64,000 bases of DNA from JAGPDF01 sp052035735 (GTDB taxonomy: Bacteria > Acidobacteriota > Thermoanaerobaculia > Multivoradales > JAGPDF01), in assembly GCA_052035735.1 (NCBI GenBank), contig JBPOHI010000150.1, positions 1-64,000 of the forward strand, written 5' to 3'. The stretch's first letter is position 1; each line of letters starts with the position of its first letter. Below, in pieces: positions 51,720-60,065 of this stretch. The notes below the pieces were generated by a model that saw only the letters and a program-made list of their open reading frames with translations, was not told the origin of the DNA and did not search any database. A program made the translations under genes and the position numbers.

Positions 51720-52835
51720 ATGGTCGGCAAGTCCGTGGACGATGCGACGGCGGCGCAGGCGACGGCGATCGAGGTCGATCGTGTGTCGCGGCGATTCGGT
51801 GCCTTCCAGGCGCTCGACGAAGTGAGCTTGACCATTCGCGAAGGGGAGTTCTTCTCGCTCCTCGGACCTTCCGGCTGCGGCAAGACGACGCTGCTGCGGA
51901 TCATCGGCGGTCTCGATCTGCCCGACGCGGGCACCATCCGGATCTGCGGCGTCGACGCGCGCGAGATCCCCGCCCACAAGCGCCCGGTCAACACCGTCTT
52001 CCAGTCGTACGCGCTGTTTCCCCATCTCTCGGTACGCGACAACGTCGCCTTCGGTCTGCGGATGAAGAAGGTCGCCGCCGCCGAGATCGCCACCCGCGTC
52101 GAAGAGGCGCTCGCCATGGTGCAGATCGCGAGCTTCGCCGACCGCAAACCGGCGCAGCTCTCCGGCGGGCAGAAGCAGCGCGTGGCGCTGGCCCGGGCGC
52201 TCATCAACCGGCCCAAGGTACTGCTTCTCGACGAGCCCCTGGGAGCCCTCGACCTCAAGCTGCGCAAGGAGTTGCAGGTGGAGCTCCTCGCTCTGCAGCG
52301 CGCCGTCGGCATCACCTTCATCTTCGTCACCCACGACCAGGAGGAGGCGCTGGTGCTGTCGGATCGCATCGCGGTGATGCGCGCCGGGAAGATCGAGCAG
52401 CTGGGTGAAGCGGAGGCGCTCTACGAACGGCCGCGCAACCGCTTCGTCTCGCAGTTCCTCGGCTCGTGCAACCTGCTCGAAGGGGAGATCGGCGGCGAGG
52501 AGGACGGGGAGCTCCGCGTCTCGACTCCCTACGGCACGATGTACGCCGCGCGGACGGGTGCGGAGCTCGCGCCGGGGCGCAAGGTGACGCTCGCGGTGCG
52601 TCCCGAGAAGGTCGCGATCGCCTCGCCCGGCGAGGCCGGCACCAACAAAGTCCCGGGCACCGTCGAGCAGTTGATCTACATCGGTTCCGAAACCCACTAC
52701 ATCCTGTCGACGCCCGGCGGCAAGCTCACGGCCTACGTCATGAACTCCCTGCTCGGCCCCCTCGGCCTGGAGATCGGCGATCGTGTGACCGCCTACATCC
52801 CGTCCTCGGCGCTGCTCGTGCTGGAGGACGGATGA
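51720..52835 (+). CDS. potA: spermidine/putrescine ABC transporter ATP-binding protein (operon 2)
   Basis: 371 residues from ATG at 51720. Walker A GPSGCGKT begins at about residue 49, Q-loop TVFQSYALFPHLSV, signature LSGGQKQRVALARAL, Walker B VLLLDEPLGALD, switch His FVTHDQEEALVLSD, and a C-terminal TOBE domain. It is a clear paralogue of the gene at 2779-3924. It overlaps potB of this operon by four bases. Substrate preference may differ from operon 1 because the binding proteins differ. Confidence 0.95.
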   Translation: MVGKSVDDATAAQATAIEVDRVSRRFGAFQALDEVSLTIREGEFFSLLGPSGCGKTTLLRIIGGLDLPDAGTIRICGVDAREIPAHKRPVNTVFQSYALFPHLSVRDNVAFGLRMKKVAAAEIATRVEEALAMVQIASFADRKPAQLSGGQKQRVALARALINRPKVLLLDEPLGALDLKLRKELQVELLALQRAVGITFIFVTHDQEEALVLSDRIAVMRAGKIEQLGEAEALYERPRNRFVSQFLGSCNLLEGEIGGEEDGELRVSTPYGTMYAARTGAELAPGRKVTLAVRPEKVAIASPGEAGTNKVPGTVEQLIYIGSETHYILSTPGGKLTAYVMNSLLGPLGLEIGDRVTAYIPSSALLVLEDG

Positions 52836-53788
52836 CGGCACCCGGAACGGCCGGCGGCGCGAAGAGCCCGGCGCCGGCGAAGGGCGAGGTCCGCTTCGGC
52901 GAGCACCTGACCGCTGGCATGCAGGTGGTGCGTTCGGCGATGACCAGTGGACCGGGAATCGCCTGGGTGTCGCTCTTCCTGCTCCTGCCGCTCATCGGTA
53001 TCGGTTTCATCAGCTTCATGACCCGAGGTGCGAACGGCGAAATCCAGTGGCCGCTCACCCTCGCCAACTACCACCGGCTCGCCGGCTTCGGACTGCTCGG
53101 GTTCGATCCGCAGTATCCGCAGATCATCCTGCGTAGCCTCGTCCTCGGCGCCGGGACGACGTTGGCCTGCCTCGCCGCCGCCTTTCCGCTCGCTTTCTTC
53201 ATCGCCGGCCAGCCCGAGCGGCGCAAACAGATCGCGCTGGTCCTGGTGGTCATCCCGTTCTGGACGAACCTGCTCATCCGCACCTACGCCTGGCAGATCC
53301 TGCTCGGCCCGGACAGCACCCTGGCCGGGATCGCCTCGGCGCTCGGCCTGTCGGAGCCCGGCATGCCGCTCTACCCCTCCACGTTCGCCGTCTACATCGG
53401 CATGCTCTGCGCCTACCTGCCGTTCCTCGTACTGCCGCTCTACACCGCGGTCGAGAAGATCGACTGGTCGATCGCCGAGGCGGCGGCCGACCTGGGCGCT
53501 GACCGCCTGCGCGTCTTCCGCCACGCCATCCTGCCGCAGCTCACGCCGGGCATGGTCGCCGGGATCATCCTGGTCTTCATTCCCGCCACCGGCCAGTTCG
53601 TCGTCCCCGACCTGCTGGGCGGCGCCAAGACGGTGATGCTCGGCAACGCGATCCAGCAGCAGTTCGGTCCGTCGCGCGACTGGCCGTTCGGTTCGGCGAT
53701 CGCCTTCGTCGGCATGTCGGTCGTCCTGCTCGGACTCTTCCTGCAGTCGCGTTACAGCTCGTCGAAGGGCGAGGAGGGCCTCCTGTGA
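52832..53788 (+). CDS. potB: polyamine ABC transporter permease PotB (operon 2)
   Basis: 318 residues. A polar leader of about 45 residues precedes the first of six membrane helices (WVSLFLLLPLIGIGFISFMT). VIPFWTNLLIRTYAWQILLG is the PotB/PotH signature; the EAA loop is EAAADLGADRLRVFRHAILP. FIPATGQFVVPDLLGGAKTV is also conserved with operon 1. ATGA and GTGA overlaps join it to both neighbours. Confidence 0.95.
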   Translation: MTAPGTAGGAKSPAPAKGEVRFGEHLTAGMQVVRSAMTSGPGIAWVSLFLLLPLIGIGFISFMTRGANGEIQWPLTLANYHRLAGFGLLGFDPQYPQIILRSLVLGAGTTLACLAAAFPLAFFIAGQPERRKQIALVLVVIPFWTNLLIRTYAWQILLGPDSTLAGIASALGLSEPGMPLYPSTFAVYIGMLCAYLPFLVLPLYTAVEKIDWSIAEAAADLGADRLRVFRHAILPQLTPGMVAGIILVFIPATGQFVVPDLLGGAKTVMLGNAIQQQFGPSRDWPFGSAIAFVGMSVVLLGLFLQSRYSSSKGEEGLL

Positions 53789-54591
53789 GGCGGATCTCGC
53801 TCCCGCTCTGGCTGGTCTCGGCGTTCCTCTACGCCTTCCTCTACGCTCCGATCGTCGTCGTCATCGTCTACTCGTTCAACGCCTCGCGCTACGGCGGCCC
53901 GTGGCGCGGCTTCACCACCGAGTGGTACCCGTCGCTGCTCGACAACGAGGACAAGCTGCTGGCGGCGAAGAACACCTTCATTCTCGCCTTCGTCAGCACC
54001 GGGATCGCCACCGTCCTCGGCACCATGCTGGGCTACGGCCTGTCGCGCTACCGCTTTCCGGGCAAGAAGCTGTTCTCCTTTCTGATGTACATCCCGGTGG
54101 TCATCCCGGACATCGTGATGGCGGTCGCGATGCTGATGTTCTACGCCCTGGTGCGCGACCAGCTCGGGCTCTTCTCGCTCGGCATGACCACGATGGTGCT
54201 GTCGCACGTCACCTTCCAGATCCCCTTCGTCGCGATCGTCGTCCGCTCCCGTCTGGTCGGCATGGACCCGGCGGTCGAAGAGGCGGCGCACGATCTCGGC
54301 GCGACCTCCTGGCAGACCTTCTGGCACGTGACGTTCCCGATGATCCTTCCGGCCGTCGTCGCCGGCGGAATGCTCGCCTTCACCTTGAGCCTCGACGATT
54401 TCGTGGTCAGCTTCTTCACCACCGGACCGGGCTCGACGACCCTGCCCATCCTGATCTACTCTTCGGTCAAACGCGGCATCACGCCGGACATCAACGCCCT
54501 GTCGACGCTGATCGTCCTGGTGTCGATCGTCGCCACCGTCGCGGTGACGCTGCTCCAGCGCCCCCGCCGCCCCTCGGGAGAATCGTCATGA
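53785..54591 (+). CDS. potC: polyamine ABC transporter permease PotC (operon 2)
   Basis: 268 residues from GTG at 53785 (overlap GTGA). The first helix FLYAFLYAPIVVVIVYSFNA, the EAA loop EEAAHDLGATSWQTFWHVTF and TLSLDDFVVSFFTTGPGSTT are typical of PotC. It lacks the 40-residue leader of the PotC in operon 1. It overlaps potD by ATGA. Confidence 0.95.
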   Translation: MRRISLPLWLVSAFLYAFLYAPIVVVIVYSFNASRYGGPWRGFTTEWYPSLLDNEDKLLAAKNTFILAFVSTGIATVLGTMLGYGLSRYRFPGKKLFSFLMYIPVVIPDIVMAVAMLMFYALVRDQLGLFSLGMTTMVLSHVTFQIPFVAIVVRSRLVGMDPAVEEAAHDLGATSWQTFWHVTFPMILPAVVAGGMLAFTLSLDDFVVSFFTTGPGSTTLPILIYSSVKRGITPDINALSTLIVLVSIVATVAVTLLQRPRRPSGESS

Positions 54592-55688
54592 AGAAGCGCC
54601 TCCACGCCGCAGCCGCCATCGCCTTCGCCGTCGCCACCCTCGCCGGATGTGCCAAGAAGGACGCCGCTCCGGCCGCAGCCGGCCAGGCTCCCGCCGTGGC
54701 CGCCGCTTCTTCCGAGCCCTGCAAGCTCAACCTGTTCATCTGGAGCGAGTACATCGATCCCGAGATCGTCACCAGCTTCGAGAAGGAGTACGCCTGCAAG
54801 GTGACGGTCGACCTCTACGAGGACAACGAGTCGATGATGTCGAAGCTCCAGGGCGGCGGCACGGCGCTCTACGACATCGTGGTACCCGGCCAGTACCTGA
54901 TTCCGGTGATGGCGAAGCTCGGGCTGCTGGCGGAGCTCCGGCACGCGAACATCCCGAATCTCGCCAATCTCGACGACAAGTTCGTCAACCCGGTCTTCGA
55001 TCCGGGCAACAAGTACTCCGCCGCCTACCAGTGGGGCACGGTCGGCATCTACCTGCGCAAGAAGCCGGGCAAGGCGGTCGACGAGACCTGGGGCCTGATG
55101 TTCGACAAGCAGCAGCAGTACGGCTCGTTCCTGCTCATGGACTCGGTACGCGAGATGCTCGGCTCGATGGCGAAGTACAAGGGGCTGAGCGTCAACTCGA
55201 CCAGCCTCGACGACCTGCGCGCGCAGTCGGCCGCGCTCGGCGACGCCAAGCAGCGCTCGCAGGGTTTCGAGGGGGGCGTGGGCGGCAAGAACAAGGTCCT
55301 CGCCAAGGCGGTCGACGCCGCGGTGGTCTATAACGGCGACGCCGTGCGCGGCATGGCCGACGACCCCGAGACCTACTACTTCGTGCCGCGCGAAGGCGGC
55401 GTGCTCTGGCTCGACAACCTCGCCGTCCCCTCGCAGGCGCCGCATCGCGATGTCGCCGAGAAGTTCATCAACTACATCCTCGACGCCAAGATCGGCGCGC
55501 AGCTGTCGAACTTCAACCAGTACGCCACGCCGAACAAGGCCGCCAAGGCTTTCATCACGCCGGCGGACCTCGCCAATCCGGCGATCTACCCGTCCGCCGA
55601 AATGATGGGAAAGCTCGAGTTCGTCAACGACCTGGGCGATGCCAACAAGCTCTATGACGAGGTCTGGACGCAGGTGAAGTCGAAGTAG
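54588..55688 (+). CDS. potD: polyamine-binding lipoprotein PotD/PotF (operon 2)
   Basis: 366 residues with lipobox LAGC near residue 21. After an Ala-rich linker the domain begins KLNLFIWSEYIDPEIVTSFE, with YEDNESMMSKLQGGG, YDIVVPGQYLIPVMA and AYQWGTVGIYLRK. Compared with the binding protein of operon 1, the pocket loop reads WGTVG in place of WGTTG and two Cys flank the first strand (PCKLN, YACKV). These differences suggest another ligand choice within the polyamines. It ends operon 2; a histidine kinase gene follows after 39 bases. Confidence 0.94.
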   Translation: MKKRLHAAAAIAFAVATLAGCAKKDAAPAAAGQAPAVAAASSEPCKLNLFIWSEYIDPEIVTSFEKEYACKVTVDLYEDNESMMSKLQGGGTALYDIVVPGQYLIPVMAKLGLLAELRHANIPNLANLDDKFVNPVFDPGNKYSAAYQWGTVGIYLRKKPGKAVDETWGLMFDKQQQYGSFLLMDSVREMLGSMAKYKGLSVNSTSLDDLRAQSAALGDAKQRSQGFEGGVGGKNKVLAKAVDAAVVYNGDAVRGMADDPETYYFVPREGGVLWLDNLAVPSQAPHRDVAEKFINYILDAKIGAQLSNFNQYATPNKAAKAFITPADLANPAIYPSAEMMGKLEFVNDLGDANKLYDEVWTQVKSK

Positions 55689-55727
55689 GGCGCCGCCGGT
55701 CGGCGTCCCGGACCTCGACCCCTCGTC

Positions 55728-58190
55728 ATGACGCCGCCCACGCCACCTCCCGGGGAGCCCTCCGGTCCGTCGACGCCCGCGCAGGAGCTCGCCCTGCTGC
55801 AGGCCGTGCTCGACTCGACCGCGGACGGGCTCCTCGTCGTCGACGCCGCAGGCAGGATCGTCCGTTTCAATCGTCGGTTCACCGAACTCTGGCGATTGCC
55901 GGCGGAGATCCTCGCCAGCGGCGACGACGAGCGAGCGCTCGCCTTCGTCCTCTCGCAGCTCGCCGAGCCCGAGGCCTTCCTCACCAAGGTCCGCGAGCTC
56001 TACTCCCAGCCGGATGCGTCCAGCGAGGACCTTCTCCACTTCAAGGACCGCCGGGTCTTCGAGCGCATCTCCGTGCCGCGCGTGGTTCAGGGGGTCGCCG
56101 ACGGCAGGATCTGGAGCTTTCGCGACGTCACCCGCCGCTATCGCAGCGAGATCGTCCGCGACGCCGCCTACCGCATTGCGGTCGCGGCGCAGAAAACGCG
56201 CGAGCTGCCCGAGCTCTGCGTCGCGATCCACGAGGTCGTGCGCGGCCTCATGCCGGCGGAGAACTTCTACATCGCGCTGCACGACCGTGCCCGCGGCCTG
56301 CTGAGCTTCCCCTATTTCGTCGATACCCGCGAGCCCACTCCGGAGCCCGCGCCGCTCGGCCGCGGCTTCACCGAATTCGTCCTGCGCACCGGCCAGCCGC
56401 TGCTCGCCACCGGCGATCTGGCGGAAGAGCTTCGCCTCCGCGGCGAGGTCGAGCTCGTCGGACCGCCGTCGATCGACTGGCTCGGCGTGCCGCTGTCCGG
56501 CGAAGAGGGCACGATCGGCGCGATCGTCGTGCAGAGCTACGACGGCGAGCCCCGGCTCACCGCCGAAGACCTGGAGCTCCTCGTCTTCGTCTCCGGACAG
56601 ATCGCCCTGGTACTACGCCGGCGGCTCGCCGCCGACATCCTGCGCGAGCGCGAGACGCGCCTGCACTTGCTGCTGGCGCAGCTGCCCGCCTTGCTCTGGA
56701 CCACCGATCGCGACCTGCGCTATACCTCCACCGAAGGCAGTGCCCTGGCCACCCTGGGATTGCAGCCCGGCGCCGGCGTCGGTCTCACCATTTACGAGAT
56801 GTTCGAGACCCGGGACGAGACACTGCCCGCCGTCGCCGTGCATCGGCACGCACTCTCTGGCCAATCGGGCAGCTACGAGCAGGCGTGGGCGGCCCGCATC
56901 TATTCCTGCCACGTCGAACCTCTGCGCGACCCGGAAGGAGTCATCGTCGGCACCATCGGCGCGGCGATCGACATCACCGAGCGCAAGGCGCTCGAGGAGG
57001 AGCTGCGGCAGTCGCAGAAGATGGAAGCGATCGGGCGCCTCGCCGGGGGCGTGGCGCACGACTTCAACAATCTGCTGACCTCGATCCTCGGCGGCAGCAG
57101 CCTGGTCCTCGACCGGCTCGAGGCGGCGCCCGCCTCCGCCCAGGACCCCACGCTGCGCTCCGAGGTCGAACAGATCCAGGCGGCGGCCGAGCGCGCCGCG
57201 TCGCTCACCCAGCAGCTGCTCGCCTTCAGCCGGCGACAGGTAGTGGAGCCGCGCGTGCTCGACCTCAATGCCGTCGCCCAGAACACCGCCCGAATGCTCG
57301 AACGGCTCCTCGGCGAGGAGATCCGCTTCGAGCTCACGCTCGACCCGGCGATCGCTTCGGTGCGCGCCGACGAGGGGCAGCTGCACCAGGTGCTGCTCAA
57401 CCTGGCGGTCAACGCCCGCGACGCTATGCCCGACGGCGGCACGCTGCGGATCGCGACCTCGACCCTCGAGGTCGGACGCCCGGGAGCTGTCCCGGCCCAG
57501 GCGGGCGCAGATATTCCCGCCGGGCGGTACTCCGTCCTGTCGGTGATCGACAGTGGCATCGGTATGAGCGAGCAGACCCTGGCGCACATCTTCGAGCCCT
57601 TCTTCACTACCAAGGAGAAGGGCAAGGGCACCGGCCTCGGGCTGGCGACGGTCTACGGCATCGTCTCGCAGAGCGGCGGCTTCGTCACCGCCGAGAGCGT
57701 CGAGGGCGGCGGCTCCACCTTCCGCGTTCTCCTGCCCGGACTCGCGACGGACGCCGTCGTGAGCTCGCCTTCGAGCGCTCCGCAGGGCGGCCGCGGCCAC
57801 GGCGAGACCATCCTGCTCGTCGAGGACGAGAGCGCGGTCCGGGACCTCGTCGCCACCGCGCTCGGCGACCGCGGCTATCGCATCCTCGCCGCCGCCGACG
57901 CCGACGAGGCGCTGCGCTGCGAGAGCGAACACCAGGGCGCGCTCGACCTCCTGATCACCGACGTCGTGATGCGCGGCATGCGCGGGCCGGAGCTCGCGCG
58001 CCGGATCCGCGAGCGCCGGCCCGGAATCCCGGTGCTCTTCATGTCGGGCTATCCGGATGACGCCATGGACAGCGGCGGCGCGCTCGAAGGCTGTACGGCC
58101 TTTCTCCAGAAGCCGTTCAGGGTGAGCGCGCTGGGCGCCAAGGTCGCCGAGGTGCTGCATTCCGCACCTACGCCGGCGGGGCCCCGCTGA
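55728..58190 (+). CDS. hybrid sensor histidine kinase (PAS-GAF-PAS-HisKA-HATPase-REC)
   Basis: 820 residues, no membrane segment, so it senses in the cytoplasm. Order: PAS at about 18-130 (ALLQAVLDSTADGLLVVDAA), GAF at about 145-300, second PAS at about 310-430, H-box RLAGGVAHDFNNLL with His at 444, ATP-binding domain with VIDSGIGMSEQTL and KGTGLGLATVYGIV, and a C-terminal receiver with acceptor Asp at about 745 in LLITDVVMRGM. It is in the family of hybrid kinases that pass phosphate internally; no separate output regulator is adjacent. The same strand and short gap after potD suggest it might sense polyamine status, which is speculative. Confidence 0.93.
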   Translation: MTPPTPPPGEPSGPSTPAQELALLQAVLDSTADGLLVVDAAGRIVRFNRRFTELWRLPAEILASGDDERALAFVLSQLAEPEAFLTKVRELYSQPDASSEDLLHFKDRRVFERISVPRVVQGVADGRIWSFRDVTRRYRSEIVRDAAYRIAVAAQKTRELPELCVAIHEVVRGLMPAENFYIALHDRARGLLSFPYFVDTREPTPEPAPLGRGFTEFVLRTGQPLLATGDLAEELRLRGEVELVGPPSIDWLGVPLSGEEGTIGAIVVQSYDGEPRLTAEDLELLVFVSGQIALVLRRRLAADILRERETRLHLLLAQLPALLWTTDRDLRYTSTEGSALATLGLQPGAGVGLTIYEMFETRDETLPAVAVHRHALSGQSGSYEQAWAARIYSCHVEPLRDPEGVIVGTIGAAIDITERKALEEELRQSQKMEAIGRLAGGVAHDFNNLLTSILGGSSLVLDRLEAAPASAQDPTLRSEVEQIQAAAERAASLTQQLLAFSRRQVVEPRVLDLNAVAQNTARMLERLLGEEIRFELTLDPAIASVRADEGQLHQVLLNLAVNARDAMPDGGTLRIATSTLEVGRPGAVPAQAGADIPAGRYSVLSVIDSGIGMSEQTLAHIFEPFFTTKEKGKGTGLGLATVYGIVSQSGGFVTAESVEGGGSTFRVLLPGLATDAVVSSPSSAPQGGRGHGETILLVEDESAVRDLVATALGDRGYRILAAADADEALRCESEHQGALDLLITDVVMRGMRGPELARRIRERRPGIPVLFMSGYPDDAMDSGGALEGCTAFLQKPFRVSALGAKVAEVLHSAPTPAGPR

Positions 58191-58194
58191 GGCG

Positions 58195-59556
58195 ATGCCG
58201 GTGCTCGATCGCCAGCGGCTGGACCGGCTCCTCGCGCGCGAGCAGGAGCGCTTCGAACGTGATCATCCCCGTTCGCTCGCGCTCGCCGCTCGCGCCCGCG
58301 CGCACCTGGCGGGGGGAGTACCGATGCCGTGGATGGTCCGCTGGCCGGGGGGCTCGCCCCTGTTCGTCGTTCGCGCCGCCGGTGCGCGCTTCGAAGACGT
58401 CGACGGCCGCGAGTACGTCGATTTCTGCCTCGGCGACACCGGTGCCATGACCGGCCATTCGCCGGCCGCGGCGGTGGCGGCGATCCGCGCCCAGCTCGAC
58501 CGCGGCCTCACCTTCATGCTGCCAACCGAGGATTCGATCGCCGTCGGAGCGGAGCTCGCGCGACGCTTCGGCCTCCCCTACTGGCAGATTGCCACCACCG
58601 CGACCGACGCCAACCGCTTCGCGATCCGGCTCGCCCGACGGATCACCGGCCGGCCGAAGATCCTGGTCTTCAACTGGTGCTACCACGGCACGGTCGACGA
58701 GACCTTCGCGGTGCTCGACGGCGGCCGCGTCGTCGCCCGCCCGGGCAATCTCGGTCCGCCGGTCGATCCGTCCCTGACCACGCGCGTCGTCGAGTGGAAC
58801 GACTTTGCCGCGCTCGAGCGCGAGCTGGGCGCCGGCGATGTCGCCTGCGTCCTCGCCGAACCGGCGATGACCAACGTCGGCATCGTCCATCCGGCGCCCG
58901 GCTTCCATGCCCACCTGCGCGCCGCGACGCGCGCTGCCGGGACGCTCCTCGTCCTCGACGAGACGCACACGCTGTCGGCGGGACCGGGCGGCTGCACGCG
59001 CCGCGACGGCCTCGAGCCCGACATGATCACCGTCGGCAAGCCGCTCGCGAGCGGGCTCGCCGCGGCAGCCTACGGCTTCTCCTCGGCGGTCGCGGCCCGC
59101 GTCGCGGCGGAGATTCGTGTCGACGAGTCGGACACTGGCGGTATCGGCGGCACGCTCGCCGGCAACGCCCTGGCGATGGCGGCGATGCGCGCCACGCTCG
59201 AGCACGTCCTGACCGACGAGGCCTACGAGGGAATGCTGGCGCTCGGCGAACGCTTCGAGGCCGGCGTCGAGGCCGCTGTCGCCGAGGCCCGGCTACCCTG
59301 GATCGTGCAGCGGCTCGGGGCGCGCGTCGAGTACTGGTTCCGCGAGCGCCCGCCGGCCAACGGCGGCGAGGCCGCGGCGAGCATCGACTCCGGGCTCGAT
59401 CGATACATGCATCTGGCGATGCTCAACCGCGGCATCCTCATGACCCCTTTCCACAACATGGCGCTGATCTGTCCGGCGACTTCGGTCGAGGACGTCGATC
59501 GCCACACCGCCGCGTTTCGCGAAGCGATCTCGGCGCTTCTGGGCGAGCCGGCGTGA
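58195..59556 (+). CDS. class III aminotransferase, glutamate-1-semialdehyde mutase-like
   Basis: 453 residues from ATG at 58195, four bases after the kinase. It has FEDVDGREYVDFCLGDTGAM, the PLP-contact CYHGTVDETFAVL, LLVLDETHTLSAGPGG in place of the usual DEV motif, and the PLP Lys in MITVGKPLASGL. The fold and the GDTGAMTGHSP block resemble glutamate-1-semialdehyde 2,1-aminomutases and related transaminases. No haem-synthesis partners are nearby, so a transaminase for a secondary metabolite or an amine is more likely than HemL itself. Confidence 0.85.
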   Translation: MPVLDRQRLDRLLAREQERFERDHPRSLALAARARAHLAGGVPMPWMVRWPGGSPLFVVRAAGARFEDVDGREYVDFCLGDTGAMTGHSPAAAVAAIRAQLDRGLTFMLPTEDSIAVGAELARRFGLPYWQIATTATDANRFAIRLARRITGRPKILVFNWCYHGTVDETFAVLDGGRVVARPGNLGPPVDPSLTTRVVEWNDFAALERELGAGDVACVLAEPAMTNVGIVHPAPGFHAHLRAATRAAGTLLVLDETHTLSAGPGGCTRRDGLEPDMITVGKPLASGLAAAAYGFSSAVAARVAAEIRVDESDTGGIGGTLAGNALAMAAMRATLEHVLTDEAYEGMLALGERFEAGVEAAVAEARLPWIVQRLGARVEYWFRERPPANGGEAAASIDSGLDRYMHLAMLNRGILMTPFHNMALICPATSVEDVDRHTAAFREAISALLGEPA

Positions 59557-60065
59557 GACCCCCGCCCGCGACGCCCGAGATGCCCGCCCGGGCCGCAGCG
59601 CTCGTTCGCGAGCTGGCGCTCGCGCCGCATCCCGAGGGTGGCCACTTCGCCGAGCTCTATCGTGCGCCGCGGCAGGTCGATCCTCTCGACGGCCGCAGCC
59701 ACCGCAGCGCCCTTACCGGCATCTGGTTCCTGATGCTCGCCGGCCAGCGCAGCGCCTGGCACGTCGTCGATTCGGACGAGATCTGGCTGCATTTCGAAGG
59801 TTGCGACGTGCGACTGTGGACGTTCGATGCCGGCAGCAGGGTCGTGCGCGCAGAGCTGCTGGGTCCGCTCGCCGCCGGACGTTCGCCGCAGCGCATCGTC
59901 CCGGCCGGAATCTGGCAGGCGGCCGAGCCCCTGGGCGACTACTCGCTCACCGGTGCCTGTGTCGGACCCGGCTTCGACTTCGCCGACTTCCGCATGATGG
60001 CCGACGACTCCGGGGCGCTGGCCACCCTCGCTCAGGCGGATCGGGATCTGCTCAGGCTGGTCTGA
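59553..60065 (+). CDS. cupin_5 (DUF985) family protein
   Basis: 170 residues from GTG at 59553 (GTGA overlap); ATG at 59580 is possible. The pattern LALAPHPEGGHFAELYRAP, TGIWFLMLAGQRSAWHVVDS, DEIWLHFEGCDVRLW, RIVPAGIWQAAEPLGDY and the end FDFADFRMM matches the DUF985/cupin_5 family, a beta-barrel with no settled reaction. It is coupled to the aminotransferase before it and abuts the kinase after it. Confidence 0.85.
   Translation: MRPPPATPEMPARAAALVRELALAPHPEGGHFAELYRAPRQVDPLDGRSHRSALTGIWFLMLAGQRSAWHVVDSDEIWLHFEGCDVRLWTFDAGSRVVRAELLGPLAAGRSPQRIVPAGIWQAAEPLGDYSLTGACVGPGFDFADFRMMADDSGALATLAQADRDLLRLV

Noticed and set aside
58195..59556. Haem-synthesis glutamate-1-semialdehyde aminomutase (hemL)
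   Set aside because: The loop before the PLP Lys reads DETHT instead of the usual form, the N-terminus differs and no other haem gene is near.
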